NCBI RefSeq assembly: GCF_003963535.1
Contig: NZ_CP034539.1
Span: 7,378,001-7,442,000 of the forward strand
Source of the DNA: Streptomyces cyaneochromogenes
GTDB lineage: Bacteria > Actinomycetota > Actinomycetes > Streptomycetales > Streptomycetaceae
DNA length: 64,000 nucleotides
Direction of reading: 5' to 3'
Shown here in pieces: positions 16,520 to 24,592 of the stretch. Below the pieces are notes generated by a model. It saw only the letters and a list, made by a program, of their open reading frames with translations, made no database searches and was not told the DNA's origin. Within the stretch, counting starts at the first letter, position 1. Each line of letters opens with the position of its first letter. The position numbers and the translations under genes were made by a program.

Positions 16520-18742
16520 GTGGAGAACGAGACCCACTACGCCGAGGCCGTCATCGACAACGGCTCCTTCGGCACCCGCACCATCCGCTTCGAGACGGGC
16601 CGCCTGGCCAAGCAGGCCGCCGGCTCCGCCGTGGCGTACCTGGACGACGACACCATGGTGCTGTCGGCCACCACCGCCTCCAAGAACCCCAAGGACCAGC
16701 TCGACTTCTTCCCGCTGACGGTGGACGTCGAGGAGCGGATGTACGCCGCCGGCAAGATCCCCGGCAGCTTCTTCCGCCGTGAGGGCCGTCCCTCCGAGGA
16801 CGCCATCCTCACCTGCCGCCTGATCGACCGCCCGCTGCGCCCGTCCTTCAAGAAGGGCCTGCGCAACGAGATCCAGGTCGTCGCCACGATCATGGCGCTC
16901 AACCCCGACCACCTGTACGACGTCGTGGCGATCAACGCCGCGTCCGCGTCCACGCAGCTGGCCGGCCTGCCCTTCTCCGGCCCGATCGGCGGCGTCCGCG
17001 TCGCGCTGATCAGCGGCCAGTGGGTGGCCTTCCCGACGCACACCGAGCTCGAGGACGCCGTCTTCGACATGGTCGTCGCGGGCCGCACTCTGGAGGACGG
17101 CGACGTCGCGATCATGATGGTCGAGGCCGAGGCCACCGAGGGGACCATCAAGCTGGTCCAGGGTGGCGCCGAGGCCCCCACCGAGGAGGTCGTCGCCGCC
17201 GGTCTGGAAGCCGCGAAGCCCTTCATCAAGGTGCTTTGCAAGGCCCAGGCCGACCTCGCCTCCAAGGCCGCCAAGCCGACCGGCGAGTTCCCGATCTTCC
17301 TCGACTACCAGGACGACGTCCTGGAGGCGCTGACCGCCGCCGTCAAGCCGGAGCTCGCCTCCGCGCTGACCATCGCCGGCAAGCAGGAGCGCGAGTCCGA
17401 GCTGGACCGCGTCAAGGCGCTCGCCGCCGAGAAGCTCCTGCCGGAGTTCGAGGGCCGCGAGAAGGAGATCTCCGCCGCGTACCGCTCGCTGACCAAGACC
17501 CTGGTCCGTGAGCGCGTCATCAAGGAGAAGAAGCGCATCGACGGCCGCGGTGTCACCGACATCCGCACCCTGGCCGCCGAGGTCGAGGCCATCCCGCGGG
17601 TCCACGGCTCCGCCGTGTTCGAGCGTGGCGAGACGCAGATCCTGGGCGTCACCACCCTGAACATGCTCCGCATGGAGCAGCAGCTGGACACCCTCTCCCC
17701 GGTGACCCGCAAGCGCTACATGCACAACTACAACTTCCCGCCGTACTCCACCGGCGAGACCGGCCGCGTCGGCTCCCCGAAGCGCCGCGAGATCGGTCAC
17801 GGCGCCCTCGCCGAGCGCGCCCTCGTACCGGTCCTGCCGACGCGCGAGGAGTTCCCCTACGCGATCCGCCAGGTCTCCGAGGCGCTGAGCTCCAACGGCT
17901 CGACGTCCATGGGCTCGGTCTGCGCCTCCACCATGTCGCTGCTGAACGCCGGTGTGCCGCTGAAGGCCCCCGTCGCCGGTATCGCCATGGGCCTGATCTC
18001 CCAGGAGATCGAGGGCGAGACGCACTACGTCACCCTCACCGACATCCTCGGTGCGGAGGACGCCTTCGGCGACATGGACTTCAAGGTCGCGGGTACCAAG
18101 GAGTTCGTGACCGCGCTCCAGCTCGACACCAAGCTGGACGGCATCCCGGCCTCCGTCCTGGCCGCCGCCCTGAAGCAGGCCCGTGACGCCCGCCTCCACA
18201 TCCTCGACGTGATGATGGAAGCGATCGACACGCCGGACGAGATGTCCCCGAACGCGCCGCGGATCATCACCGTGAAGATCCCGGTCGACAAGATCGGCGA
18301 GGTCATCGGCCCCAAGGGCAAGATGATCAACCAGATCCAGGAGGACACGGGCGCCGAGATCACGATCGAGGACGACGGCACGATCTACATCGGTGCCGCC
18401 GACGGCCCGGCCGCCGAGGCCGCCCGTACGACGATCAACGGCATCGCCAACCCGACGATGCCCGAGGTCGGCGAGCGCTACCTGGGCACGGTCGTGAAGA
18501 CGACCACCTTCGGTGCGTTCGTCTCCCTGCTCCCCGGCAAGGACGGTCTGCTGCACATCTCGCAGATCCGCAAGCTGGCCGGCGGCAAGCGCGTGGAGAA
18601 CGTCGAGGACGTCCTCGGTGTGGGCCAGAAGGTCCAGGTCGAGATCGCCGAGATCGACTCCCGCGGCAAGCTCTCGCTCGTCCCCGTGGTCGAGGGCGAG
18701 GAAGAGGCCTCCGAGGACAAGAAGGACGACACCGACAAGTGA
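16520..18742 (+). CDS. pnp: Polyribonucleotide nucleotidyltransferase (PNPase)
   Basis: A 740-residue enzyme starting at GTG 16520 (GGAG nine bases upstream; the size matches Streptomyces PNPase). It catalyses phosphorolytic 3'-5' RNA decay and, in Streptomyces, 3'-tail synthesis. Domains in order: RNase PH 1 (about 15-145), an all-helical linker, RNase PH 2 (about 340-560, RKRYMHNYNFPPYSTGE and SSNGSTSMGSVC), KH (about 585-645, VDKIGEVIGPKGKMI), S1 (about 650-722, GTVVKTTTFGAFVSLLPGKDGLLHIS), then an acidic tail. Its stop overlaps the GTG of the M16 protease gene. Confidence 0.98.
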   Translation: MENETHYAEAVIDNGSFGTRTIRFETGRLAKQAAGSAVAYLDDDTMVLSATTASKNPKDQLDFFPLTVDVEERMYAAGKIPGSFFRREGRPSEDAILTCRLIDRPLRPSFKKGLRNEIQVVATIMALNPDHLYDVVAINAASASTQLAGLPFSGPIGGVRVALISGQWVAFPTHTELEDAVFDMVVAGRTLEDGDVAIMMVEAEATEGTIKLVQGGAEAPTEEVVAAGLEAAKPFIKVLCKAQADLASKAAKPTGEFPIFLDYQDDVLEALTAAVKPELASALTIAGKQERESELDRVKALAAEKLLPEFEGREKEISAAYRSLTKTLVRERVIKEKKRIDGRGVTDIRTLAAEVEAIPRVHGSAVFERGETQILGVTTLNMLRMEQQLDTLSPVTRKRYMHNYNFPPYSTGETGRVGSPKRREIGHGALAERALVPVLPTREEFPYAIRQVSEALSSNGSTSMGSVCASTMSLLNAGVPLKAPVAGIAMGLISQEIEGETHYVTLTDILGAEDAFGDMDFKVAGTKEFVTALQLDTKLDGIPASVLAAALKQARDARLHILDVMMEAIDTPDEMSPNAPRIITVKIPVDKIGEVIGPKGKMINQIQEDTGAEITIEDDGTIYIGAADGPAAEAARTTINGIANPTMPEVGERYLGTVVKTTTFGAFVSLLPGKDGLLHISQIRKLAGGKRVENVEDVLGVGQKVQVEIAEIDSRGKLSLVPVVEGEEEASEDKKDDTDK

Positions 18743-20118
18743 CGTCGAGTAGCTCCACGGCGACGGCCCGCACCTCTTCGGAGGCGCGGGCCGTCGCCCG
18801 TACCCAAACCATGATCAAGGGCACCAACGGCATCGGCACCGTACGCAAGACCACCCTCCCCGGTGGCCTGCGCATCGTCACCGAGACCCTGCCCTCGGTC
18901 CGCTCGGCGACCTTCGGCATCTGGGCGCACGTCGGGTCCCGTGACGAGACGCCGGCCCTGAACGGCGCCACGCACTACCTGGAGCACCTGCTCTTCAAGG
19001 GCACCACCCGCAGGTCGGCGCTGGACATCTCGTCCGCCATCGACGCGGTCGGCGGCGAGATGAACGCGTTCACGGCCAAGGAGTACACGTGCTACTACGC
19101 GCGCGTGCTCGACACCGACCTGCCGCTCGCCATCGACGTCGTCTGCGACATGCTGACCGGCTCGCTCATCCTCGAAGAGGACGTCAACGTCGAGCGGGGC
19201 GCGATCCTCGAAGAGATCGCCATGACCGAGGACGACCCGGGCGACTGCGTGCACGACCTGTTCGCGCACACCATGTTCGGCGACAACCCCCTCGGCCGCC
19301 CTGTCCTCGGCACGGTCGACACGGTCAACGCCCTCACCGCCGACCGCATCCGCCGCTTCTACAAGAAGCACTACGACCCGACCCACCTCGTGGTCGCGGC
19401 GGCCGGCAACATCGACCACAACAAGGTCGTACGACAGGTCCGCGCCGCCTTCGAGAAGGCGGGCGCCTTCAAGAACGGCGACGCCGCCCCCATCGCTCCG
19501 CGCAACGGCCGGCGCGCCCTGCGCACCGCGGGCCGCGTCGAGCTGATCGGCCGCAAGACCGAGCAGGCCCATGTCGTCCTCGGCATGCCCGGCCTGTCCC
19601 GCACGGACGATCGCCGCTGGGCGCTGGGCGTGCTGAACACGGCGCTGGGCGGCGGCATGTCGTCCCGCCTGTTCCAGGAGGTCCGCGAGAAGCGGGGCCT
19701 GGCCTACAGCGTGTACTCGTACACGTCCGGCTTCGCCGACTGCGGCCTGTTCGGTGTGTACGCGGGCTGCCGGCCTTCGCAGGTACACGACGTGCTGAAG
19801 ATCTGCCGCGACGAACTCGACCACGTCGCCGAGCACGGCCTGTCCGACGACGAGATCGGCCGCGCCATCGGTCAGCTCCGCGGTTCCACGGTCCTCGGCC
19901 TGGAGGACACCGGTGCGCTCATGAACCGCATCGGCAAGAGTGAGCTGTGCTGGGGCGAGCAGATGTCCGTCGACGACATGCTGGCCCGGATAGCGGCGGT
20001 CACCCCGGACGACGTCCGCTCGGTCGCCCGCGACATCCTGGGCCAGCGGCCCTCGCTGTCGGTCATCGGCCCGCTGAAGGACAAGCAGGCGTCCCGGCTG
20101 AACGACGCCGTCGCCTGA
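18739..20118 (+). CDS. M16 family zinc metalloprotease (processing-peptidase type)
   Basis: A 459-residue protein; GTG 18739 overlaps the pnp stop (GTGA). It has the inverted zinc motif H-x-x-E-H at residues 79-83 (HYLEHLLFKGT), with the downstream acidic ligand region GAILEEIAMTEDDPGD. The second half is the inactive homologous M16 domain (GMSSRLFQEVREKRGLAYSVYS). It is similar to mitochondrial processing peptidase beta and PqqL/YmxG proteins; YmxG also follows pnp in Bacillus, so the pnp-protease pairing is old. Cytosolic, with no signal peptide. The substrate is unknown. An alternative start is the ATG at residue 25 (MIKGTNG). Confidence 0.92.
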   Translation: MTSSSSTATARTSSEARAVARTQTMIKGTNGIGTVRKTTLPGGLRIVTETLPSVRSATFGIWAHVGSRDETPALNGATHYLEHLLFKGTTRRSALDISSAIDAVGGEMNAFTAKEYTCYYARVLDTDLPLAIDVVCDMLTGSLILEEDVNVERGAILEEIAMTEDDPGDCVHDLFAHTMFGDNPLGRPVLGTVDTVNALTADRIRRFYKKHYDPTHLVVAAAGNIDHNKVVRQVRAAFEKAGAFKNGDAAPIAPRNGRRALRTAGRVELIGRKTEQAHVVLGMPGLSRTDDRRWALGVLNTALGGGMSSRLFQEVREKRGLAYSVYSYTSGFADCGLFGVYAGCRPSQVHDVLKICRDELDHVAEHGLSDDEIGRAIGQLRGSTVLGLEDTGALMNRIGKSELCWGEQMSVDDMLARIAAVTPDDVRSVARDILGQRPSLSVIGPLKDKQASRLNDAVA

Positions 20119-20168
20119 CCCGTCCGCCCTCGGAACCTCGGAACATCCGACGTAAGGAAGCAAGAGAC

Positions 20169-20921
20169 ATGAGCAAGCTGCGCGTGGCGGTCCTCGGCGC
20201 CAAGGGCCGTATCGGCTCCGAGGCGGTACGGGCGGTCGAGGCCGCCGAGGACATGGAGCTGGTCGCCGCCCTGAGCCGGGGTGACAAGCTGGAGACCCTC
20301 GCGGAGACGGGCGCCGAGGTGGTCGTCGAACTGACCACGCCGGATTCGGTGATGGCCAACCTCGACTACTGCGTGAACCGCGGCATCCACGCGGTCGTCG
20401 GTACGACGGGCTGGACCGACGAGCGCCTCGCGCAGCTGCAGGGCTGGCTGGCCGACTCCCCGGAGACGGGCGTGCTCATCGCGCCGAACTTCTCCATCGG
20501 GGCCGTCCTGAACATGAAGTTCGCGCAGATCGCCGCGCCCTACTTCGAGTCGGTGGAGGTCGTCGAGCTGCACCACCCGAAGAAGGTCGACGCCCCTAGC
20601 GGTACGGCCACGCGCACGGCCCAGCTCATCGCCTCGGCTCGCGCCGAGGCGGGCACGGCCCCGGCGCCGGACGCCACGGAGACGGCACTGGACGGCGCGC
20701 GCGGCGCGGACGTCGACGGCGTCCCCGTCCACTCCGTCCGCCTGCGCGGCCTGCTGGCCCACCAGGAGGTCCTCCTCGGCGGTGAGGGCGAGACCCTCAC
20801 CATCCGCCACGACTCCCTCCACCACAGCAGCTTCATGCCGGGCATCCTGCTCGGCGCGCGCCGCGTGGTGACCACTCCGGGCCTGACCTTCGGCCTGGAG
20901 CACTTCCTGGACCTCGGCTGA
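20169..20921 (+). CDS. dapB: 4-hydroxy-tetrahydrodipicolinate reductase
   Basis: A 250-residue enzyme, ATG 20169 after AAGGAAG. It reduces hydroxy-tetrahydrodipicolinate with NAD(P)H in lysine and diaminopimelate synthesis. The N-terminal nucleotide-binding motif is VAVLGAKGRIG. The VGTTGW loop follows, then the catalytic ELHHPKKVDAPSGTA (His135-His136, Lys139 region). dapA lies 2.6 kb downstream, so two successive steps of the pathway are near each other but not in one operon. Confidence 0.96.
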   Translation: MSKLRVAVLGAKGRIGSEAVRAVEAAEDMELVAALSRGDKLETLAETGAEVVVELTTPDSVMANLDYCVNRGIHAVVGTTGWTDERLAQLQGWLADSPETGVLIAPNFSIGAVLNMKFAQIAAPYFESVEVVELHHPKKVDAPSGTATRTAQLIASARAEAGTAPAPDATETALDGARGADVDGVPVHSVRLRGLLAHQEVLLGGEGETLTIRHDSLHHSSFMPGILLGARRVVTTPGLTFGLEHFLDLG

Positions 20922-20935
20922 CACGAGGCTCACTG

Positions 20936-21388
20936 ATGCGCGCGAAGCTCTCCTACGCCATAACGGCCGCCGTCCTGGTCGTCTACTTCGTCCTGGTCGG
21001 CAGCCGTGGCGTGATGCTCATCCAGTCCGGCACGCTCCTCACCGTCACCTTCGGCGTGGCGGTGCTCATCCTGCCGGTGATCGGGCTCTGGTTCCTGTGG
21101 AAGAACACCCAGTTCGTCCGCAAGGCCAACTCCCTAGCCGCCGAACTCGACGCCGAGGGCGCCCTGCCCGTCGACGAGCTGAGGCGCACGCCCAGCGGCC
21201 GTATCGACCGCGACTCGGCCGACGAGGTCTTCGCCAAGCGCAAGGCCGAGACGGAAGCCGCCCCCGACGACTGGCGCAGCTGGTTCCGCCTGGCCGTGGC
21301 CTACCACGACGCCCGCGACACCCCACGCGCCCGCAAGGCCATGCAGCGGGCGATCGCCCTGCACGACGGCAAGACCGTCGAGGCCTGA
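20936..21388 (+). CDS. Small membrane protein with a TPR-like C-terminus
   Basis: A 150-residue protein, ATG 20936, 14 bp after dapB and therefore probably cotranscribed. Two hydrophobic spans (about 5-25 and 33-57) are followed by a cytosolic region. That region ends in a TPR-like helix pair (DDWRSWFRLAVAYHDARDTPRARKAMQRAIAL, in two segments). The family occurs beside dapB in Streptomyces; its function is not known to me. Confidence 0.8.
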   Translation: MRAKLSYAITAAVLVVYFVLVGSRGVMLIQSGTLLTVTFGVAVLILPVIGLWFLWKNTQFVRKANSLAAELDAEGALPVDELRRTPSGRIDRDSADEVFAKRKAETEAAPDDWRSWFRLAVAYHDARDTPRARKAMQRAIALHDGKTVEA

Positions 21389-21421
21389 GCCCCGAGTCCC
21401 GCCACGACTCCTCAGCCGTAC

Positions 21422-21466
21422 GCCGAAGGGGCCGGCCCGCATTCACCGCGGGCCGGCCCCTTCGGC
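21422..21466. terminator. Bidirectional terminator between convergent genes
   Basis: GCCGAAGGGGCCGGCCCGC and its exact complement flank the loop ATTCACC, giving a perfect 19-bp stem between the TPR-like gene (plus) and the PH-domain gene (minus). Confidence 0.85.
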
Positions 21467-21479
21467 ATACACTTCACCC

Positions 21480-22034
21480 TCAGCCGCGGGAGTTCTCCGC
21501 GGCCCACGCCTCGACTGCGTCGGCGGCCCGGTCGAACGCCGTGACCCGCCCCAGGAAGTCGGCATTGTGCGTGGTCATCAGCACCGGCATGTCCTCCGCC
21601 GCACGACCTCGGCGTACGAGCAACAGCGCCTGTCCCTGCACCGTGCGCGGCAACCCCAGCCAGCGCACGGGCTGCTGCACCGTCCGCACGGCGACGACCT
21701 GCTCCCAGGGCGCCGTACGGGTCAGCAGGAAGCCGACCTGGCGCAGCCCGTGCGCGCTCACCCACACGCCCATGCGCAGCAGCCGCAGGGCGCCGGTGAT
21801 GATCGCCAGGGCGATGCCGAAGACGACGGCCGCCCCGGTCACCGTGCCGGTGAGGGCGATGATGACCGCCGCGAACAGTACGTACGAGGCGAGCAGCAAC
21901 CACAGCGCCGCCACGCCCACCCGCCACGGCCCGGGACGGTAGGGGCGCCGCCAGCGCTCACGGTCCTCGAAGGGCAACGCGACATCGTCGGCCGCCTCGA
22001 AGGTGCGGTCGGCCGTCAGGAAGGGCAGGGGCAC
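21480..22034 (-). CDS. PH-domain membrane protein
   Basis: A 184-residue protein, ATG 22034. Two adjacent hydrophobic spans (about 38-80, GVAALWLLLASYVLFAAVII and AAVVFGIALAIITGA) are followed by a bacterial PH-like domain (VWVSAHGLRQVGFL, TRTAPWEQVVAVRTV, LLLVRRG). It is second in a two-gene minus-strand unit. Function unknown; proteins of this form are common in actinobacteria. Confidence 0.8.
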   Translation of the reverse strand: MPLPFLTADRTFEAADDVALPFEDRERWRRPYRPGPWRVGVAALWLLLASYVLFAAVIIALTGTVTGAAVVFGIALAIITGALRLLRMGVWVSAHGLRQVGFLLTRTAPWEQVVAVRTVQQPVRWLGLPRTVQGQALLLVRRGRAAEDMPVLMTTHNADFLGRVTAFDRAADAVEAWAAENSRG

Positions 22035-22124
22035 GGCTGGTCCTCACTCAATCCATGCATGGGCTGTGCCCGGTGAGGTTATCGACCCGGGTGCCCCCTC
22101 ACCACCTTTGGGGGGCCGAAGGAG

Positions 22125-22361
22125 TCAGCGCCCCTGGGACGCCTGCGACTGCTGGGTCTGCGCGCCGGTGTCGGTAGACAGCGCCGGCATGCCGACCACC
22201 AGCGAGCCCACGAGCCCGGCGACGATGGTCAGGCCCAGCAGCCAGCGTCCGGCGATCTGACCGATGGACGCCCGCTCACGGGGCGGGGGAGCGACATTGC
22301 TGCGGAATCGGTCGGCTTCGGCGAGGAAGGCGAAGGGAACGGGCTCGCGCCGACGGAACAT
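22125..22361 (-). CDS. Small single-span membrane protein
   Basis: A 78-residue protein. I chose ATG 22361 because GAGAGGAG lies just upstream and the residues further upstream lack coding character. The N-terminal half is polar (MFRRREPVPFAFLAEADRF); one span (about 38-60, AGRWLLGLTIVAGLVGSLVVG) is followed by a short Gln/Ser-rich tail. It is divergent from thyX and leads into the PH-domain gene after 90 bp. Confidence 0.75.
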   Translation of the reverse strand: MFRRREPVPFAFLAEADRFRSNVAPPPRERASIGQIAGRWLLGLTIVAGLVGSLVVGMPALSTDTGAQTQQSQASQGR

Positions 22362-22561
22362 CGGGAGGTCGTCTCCTCTCGGGATCGTATGGGTGACCGT
22401 CATCAACACAGACGAGCGAGTGCCCCAAATGGTGCCCGGTTTCACCGAATTCACAGAAATTCGCCGACGTATGTCGCGACCCGGCACCGAACGCCCTGTT
22501 GTCAGTGCCGACCCGTAGAGTGGGCGCCGCCCAGCGAAGTGATGGAAGGACCCTCCGAGCC

Positions 22562-23302
22562 GTGACCGACACCCCCGCCGACGACCTCAAGCCCAGCTTC
22601 CGCAGCGAAGTCACCGTCGAGCTGGTCAAGCACAGCGCGGCCGACTCCGACGTGCTGTGGGCCGCCCGCGTCTCCACCGCCGGCGAGCAGTCCCTGGAGG
22701 AGCTGCAGAAGGACCCCGAGCGCTCCAAGGGCCTGATCAACTACCTGATGCGGGACCGGCACGGCAGCCCGTTCGAGCACAACTCGATGACGTTCTTCAT
22801 CAGCGCCCCGATCTTCGTCTTCCGCGAGTTCATGCGCCACCGCGTGGGCTGGTCGTACAACGAGGAGAGCGGCCGCTACCGCGAGCTCCAGCCCGTCTTC
22901 TACGTCCCCGACGAGTCCCGCAAGCTGGTCCAGGAGGGCCGCCCGGGCAAGTACGTCTTCGTGGAGGGCACCCAGGCCCAGCAGGAGCTGGTCGGCCGCG
23001 TCATGGAGGACTCGTACCGGCAGTCGTACGAGGCCTACCAGGAGATGCTCGCCGCCGGCGTCGCCCGCGAGGTCGCCCGCTCGGTCCTCCCCGTCGGCCT
23101 GTTCTCCTCGATGTACGCCACCTGCAACGCCCGCTCGCTGATGCACTTCCTCGGCCTGCGCACCCAGCACGAACTCGCCAAGGTCCCGTCCTTCCCGCAG
23201 CGGGAGATCGAGATGGTCGGCGAGCAGATGGAGGCGCAGTGGGCCAAGCTCATGCCGCTGACGCACGCCGCCTTCAACGCGAACGGCCGCGTGGCGCCGT
23301 AA
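22562..23302 (+). CDS. thyX: Flavin-dependent thymidylate synthase
   Basis: A 246-residue enzyme, GTG 22562 with leader GGAAGGACCCTCCGAGCC. It makes dTMP from dUMP using methylene-THF, NADPH and FAD. The ThyX signature RHRxGWSYNEESGRY is complete at residues 92-106, and the C-terminal NARSLMHFLGLRTQ and QREIEMVGEQ motifs are present. Transcribed alone, with a hairpin following before dapA. Confidence 0.97.
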   Translation: MTDTPADDLKPSFRSEVTVELVKHSAADSDVLWAARVSTAGEQSLEELQKDPERSKGLINYLMRDRHGSPFEHNSMTFFISAPIFVFREFMRHRVGWSYNEESGRYRELQPVFYVPDESRKLVQEGRPGKYVFVEGTQAQQELVGRVMEDSYRQSYEAYQEMLAAGVAREVARSVLPVGLFSSMYATCNARSLMHFLGLRTQHELAKVPSFPQREIEMVGEQMEAQWAKLMPLTHAAFNANGRVAP

Positions 23303-23420
23303 CGCACCGGCGTTCCCCGGCCGGGCACATCCGTTCCACGGTCGACCCCAGGCGCATGGACCAGCCTCATGAGGTGTCCGTATTGCGGCATTTAGTGAAG
23401 TTCATCTAGCCTGATCAAAC

Positions 23421-23462
23421 GGACCCGGCACTGCTTGAACCCCCGAGCAGGCAGTGCCGGGC
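23421..23462. terminator. Hairpin between thyX and dapA
   Basis: CCCGGCACTGC and GCAGTGCCGGG (11 bp, perfect) enclose a 14-nt loop that itself contains complementary CTTG/CGAG halves. It lies about 120 bp after the thyX stop and 75 bp before dapA, so it may be the thyX terminator or part of a dapA leader. Confidence 0.6.
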
Positions 23463-23535
23463 TCCATCTTTGTCCTGACTTATCCGAACCCCCCGAGGGC
23501 AGACCTGGCCGTGCGCAACGAGTAGCGTGTAACCC

Positions 23536-24435
23536 ATGGCTCCGACCTCCACTCCGCAGACCCCCTTCGGGCGGGTCCTCACCGCCATGATCACGCCCTT
23601 CACGGCGGACGGCGCACTCGACATCGACGGCGCGCAGCGACTCGCCACGCACCTGGTGGACGCAGGCAACGACGGCCTGATCATCAACGGCACCACCGGC
23701 GAGTCCCCCACCACCAGCGATGCGGAGAAATCGGACCTCGTACGAGCCGTACTGGAGGCGGTCGGCGACCGGGCCCACGTCGTCGCCGGAGTCGGTACCA
23801 ACGACACCCGCCACAGCCTCGAGCTCGCGCGCACGGCGGAACAGGTGGGCGCCCACGGCCTCCTCGTCGTCACGCCGTACTACAACAAGCCCCCGCAGGA
23901 GGGCCTGTACCGGCACTTCAAGGCCATCGCCGACGCCACCGAGCTGCCGGTCATGCTCTACGACATCCCCGGCCGCAGCGGCGTCCCGATCAACACCGAG
24001 ACGATCGTCCGCCTCGCCGAGCACCCGCGGATCGTCGCCAACAAGGACGCCAAGGGCGACCTCGGCCGCGCCAGCTGGGCCATCGCCCGCTCCGGCCTCG
24101 CCTGGTACTCAGGCGACGACATGCTGAACCTGCCGCTGCTCTCCGTGGGCGCGGTCGGCTTCGTCTCCGTCGTCGGCCACCTGGTCACCCCCGACCTGCG
24201 CGCGCTCGTCGAGGCGTACACCTCCGGCGACGTCCAGAAGGCCACCGAGATCCACCAGAAGCTGCTCCCGGTCTACACCGGCATGTTCCGCACCCAGGGC
24301 GTCATGACGACGAAGGCCGCGCTCGCCCTCCAGGGCCTGCCCGCCGGCCCCCTGCGCGCGCCCATGGCCGAGTGCTCGCCCGAGGAGATCGAGCAGCTCA
24401 AGATCGATCTTGCCGCAGGCGGGGTACAGCTCTGA
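23536..24435 (+). CDS. dapA: 4-hydroxy-tetrahydrodipicolinate synthase
   Basis: A 299-residue TIM-barrel aldolase, ATG 23536. It condenses pyruvate with aspartate semialdehyde, the first committed lysine/DAP step. Visible features: GTTGESPTT phosphate-binding-like loop, the catalytic YYNKPPQEG tyrosine region, YDIPGRSG, and the Schiff-base lysine at K170 (VANKDAKGD). Followed by rnj with a 157-bp leader between them. Confidence 0.96.
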   Translation: MAPTSTPQTPFGRVLTAMITPFTADGALDIDGAQRLATHLVDAGNDGLIINGTTGESPTTSDAEKSDLVRAVLEAVGDRAHVVAGVGTNDTRHSLELARTAEQVGAHGLLVVTPYYNKPPQEGLYRHFKAIADATELPVMLYDIPGRSGVPINTETIVRLAEHPRIVANKDAKGDLGRASWAIARSGLAWYSGDDMLNLPLLSVGAVGFVSVVGHLVTPDLRALVEAYTSGDVQKATEIHQKLLPVYTGMFRTQGVMTTKAALALQGLPAGPLRAPMAECSPEEIEQLKIDLAAGGVQL

Positions 24436-24543
24436 CAACAGACTTGGCGCGCCCGGCGCGCAGCAGACTCCACAACTGAATAAGCGGGCCACCGGTGCCT
24501 GCGCACTACACACAATGACAACTGCTTCTGCACGAACGTCACG

Positions 24544-24574
24544 CGCGCCACGTGCCCTACCGGTACGTGGCGCG
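24544..24574 (+). promoter_or_regulatory. Hairpin in the rnj leader, just ahead of the ribosome-binding site
   Basis: CGCGCCACGT pairs perfectly with ACGTGGCGCG across an 11-nt loop. The stem ends about 6 bp before the GAGGAG ribosome site and 18 bp before the TTG start. A stem this close to the start could control translation or be a self-cleavage target of RNase J or RNase III; the function is inference. Confidence 0.5.
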
Positions 24575-24592
24575 TGTGGTGAGGAGAGTCTT

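Noticed and set aside
22499..22521. TTGTCA...TAGAGT as a thyX promoter
   Set aside because: The spacer is only 11 bp, too short for a normal sigma-70-type promoter, though the elements look right individually.
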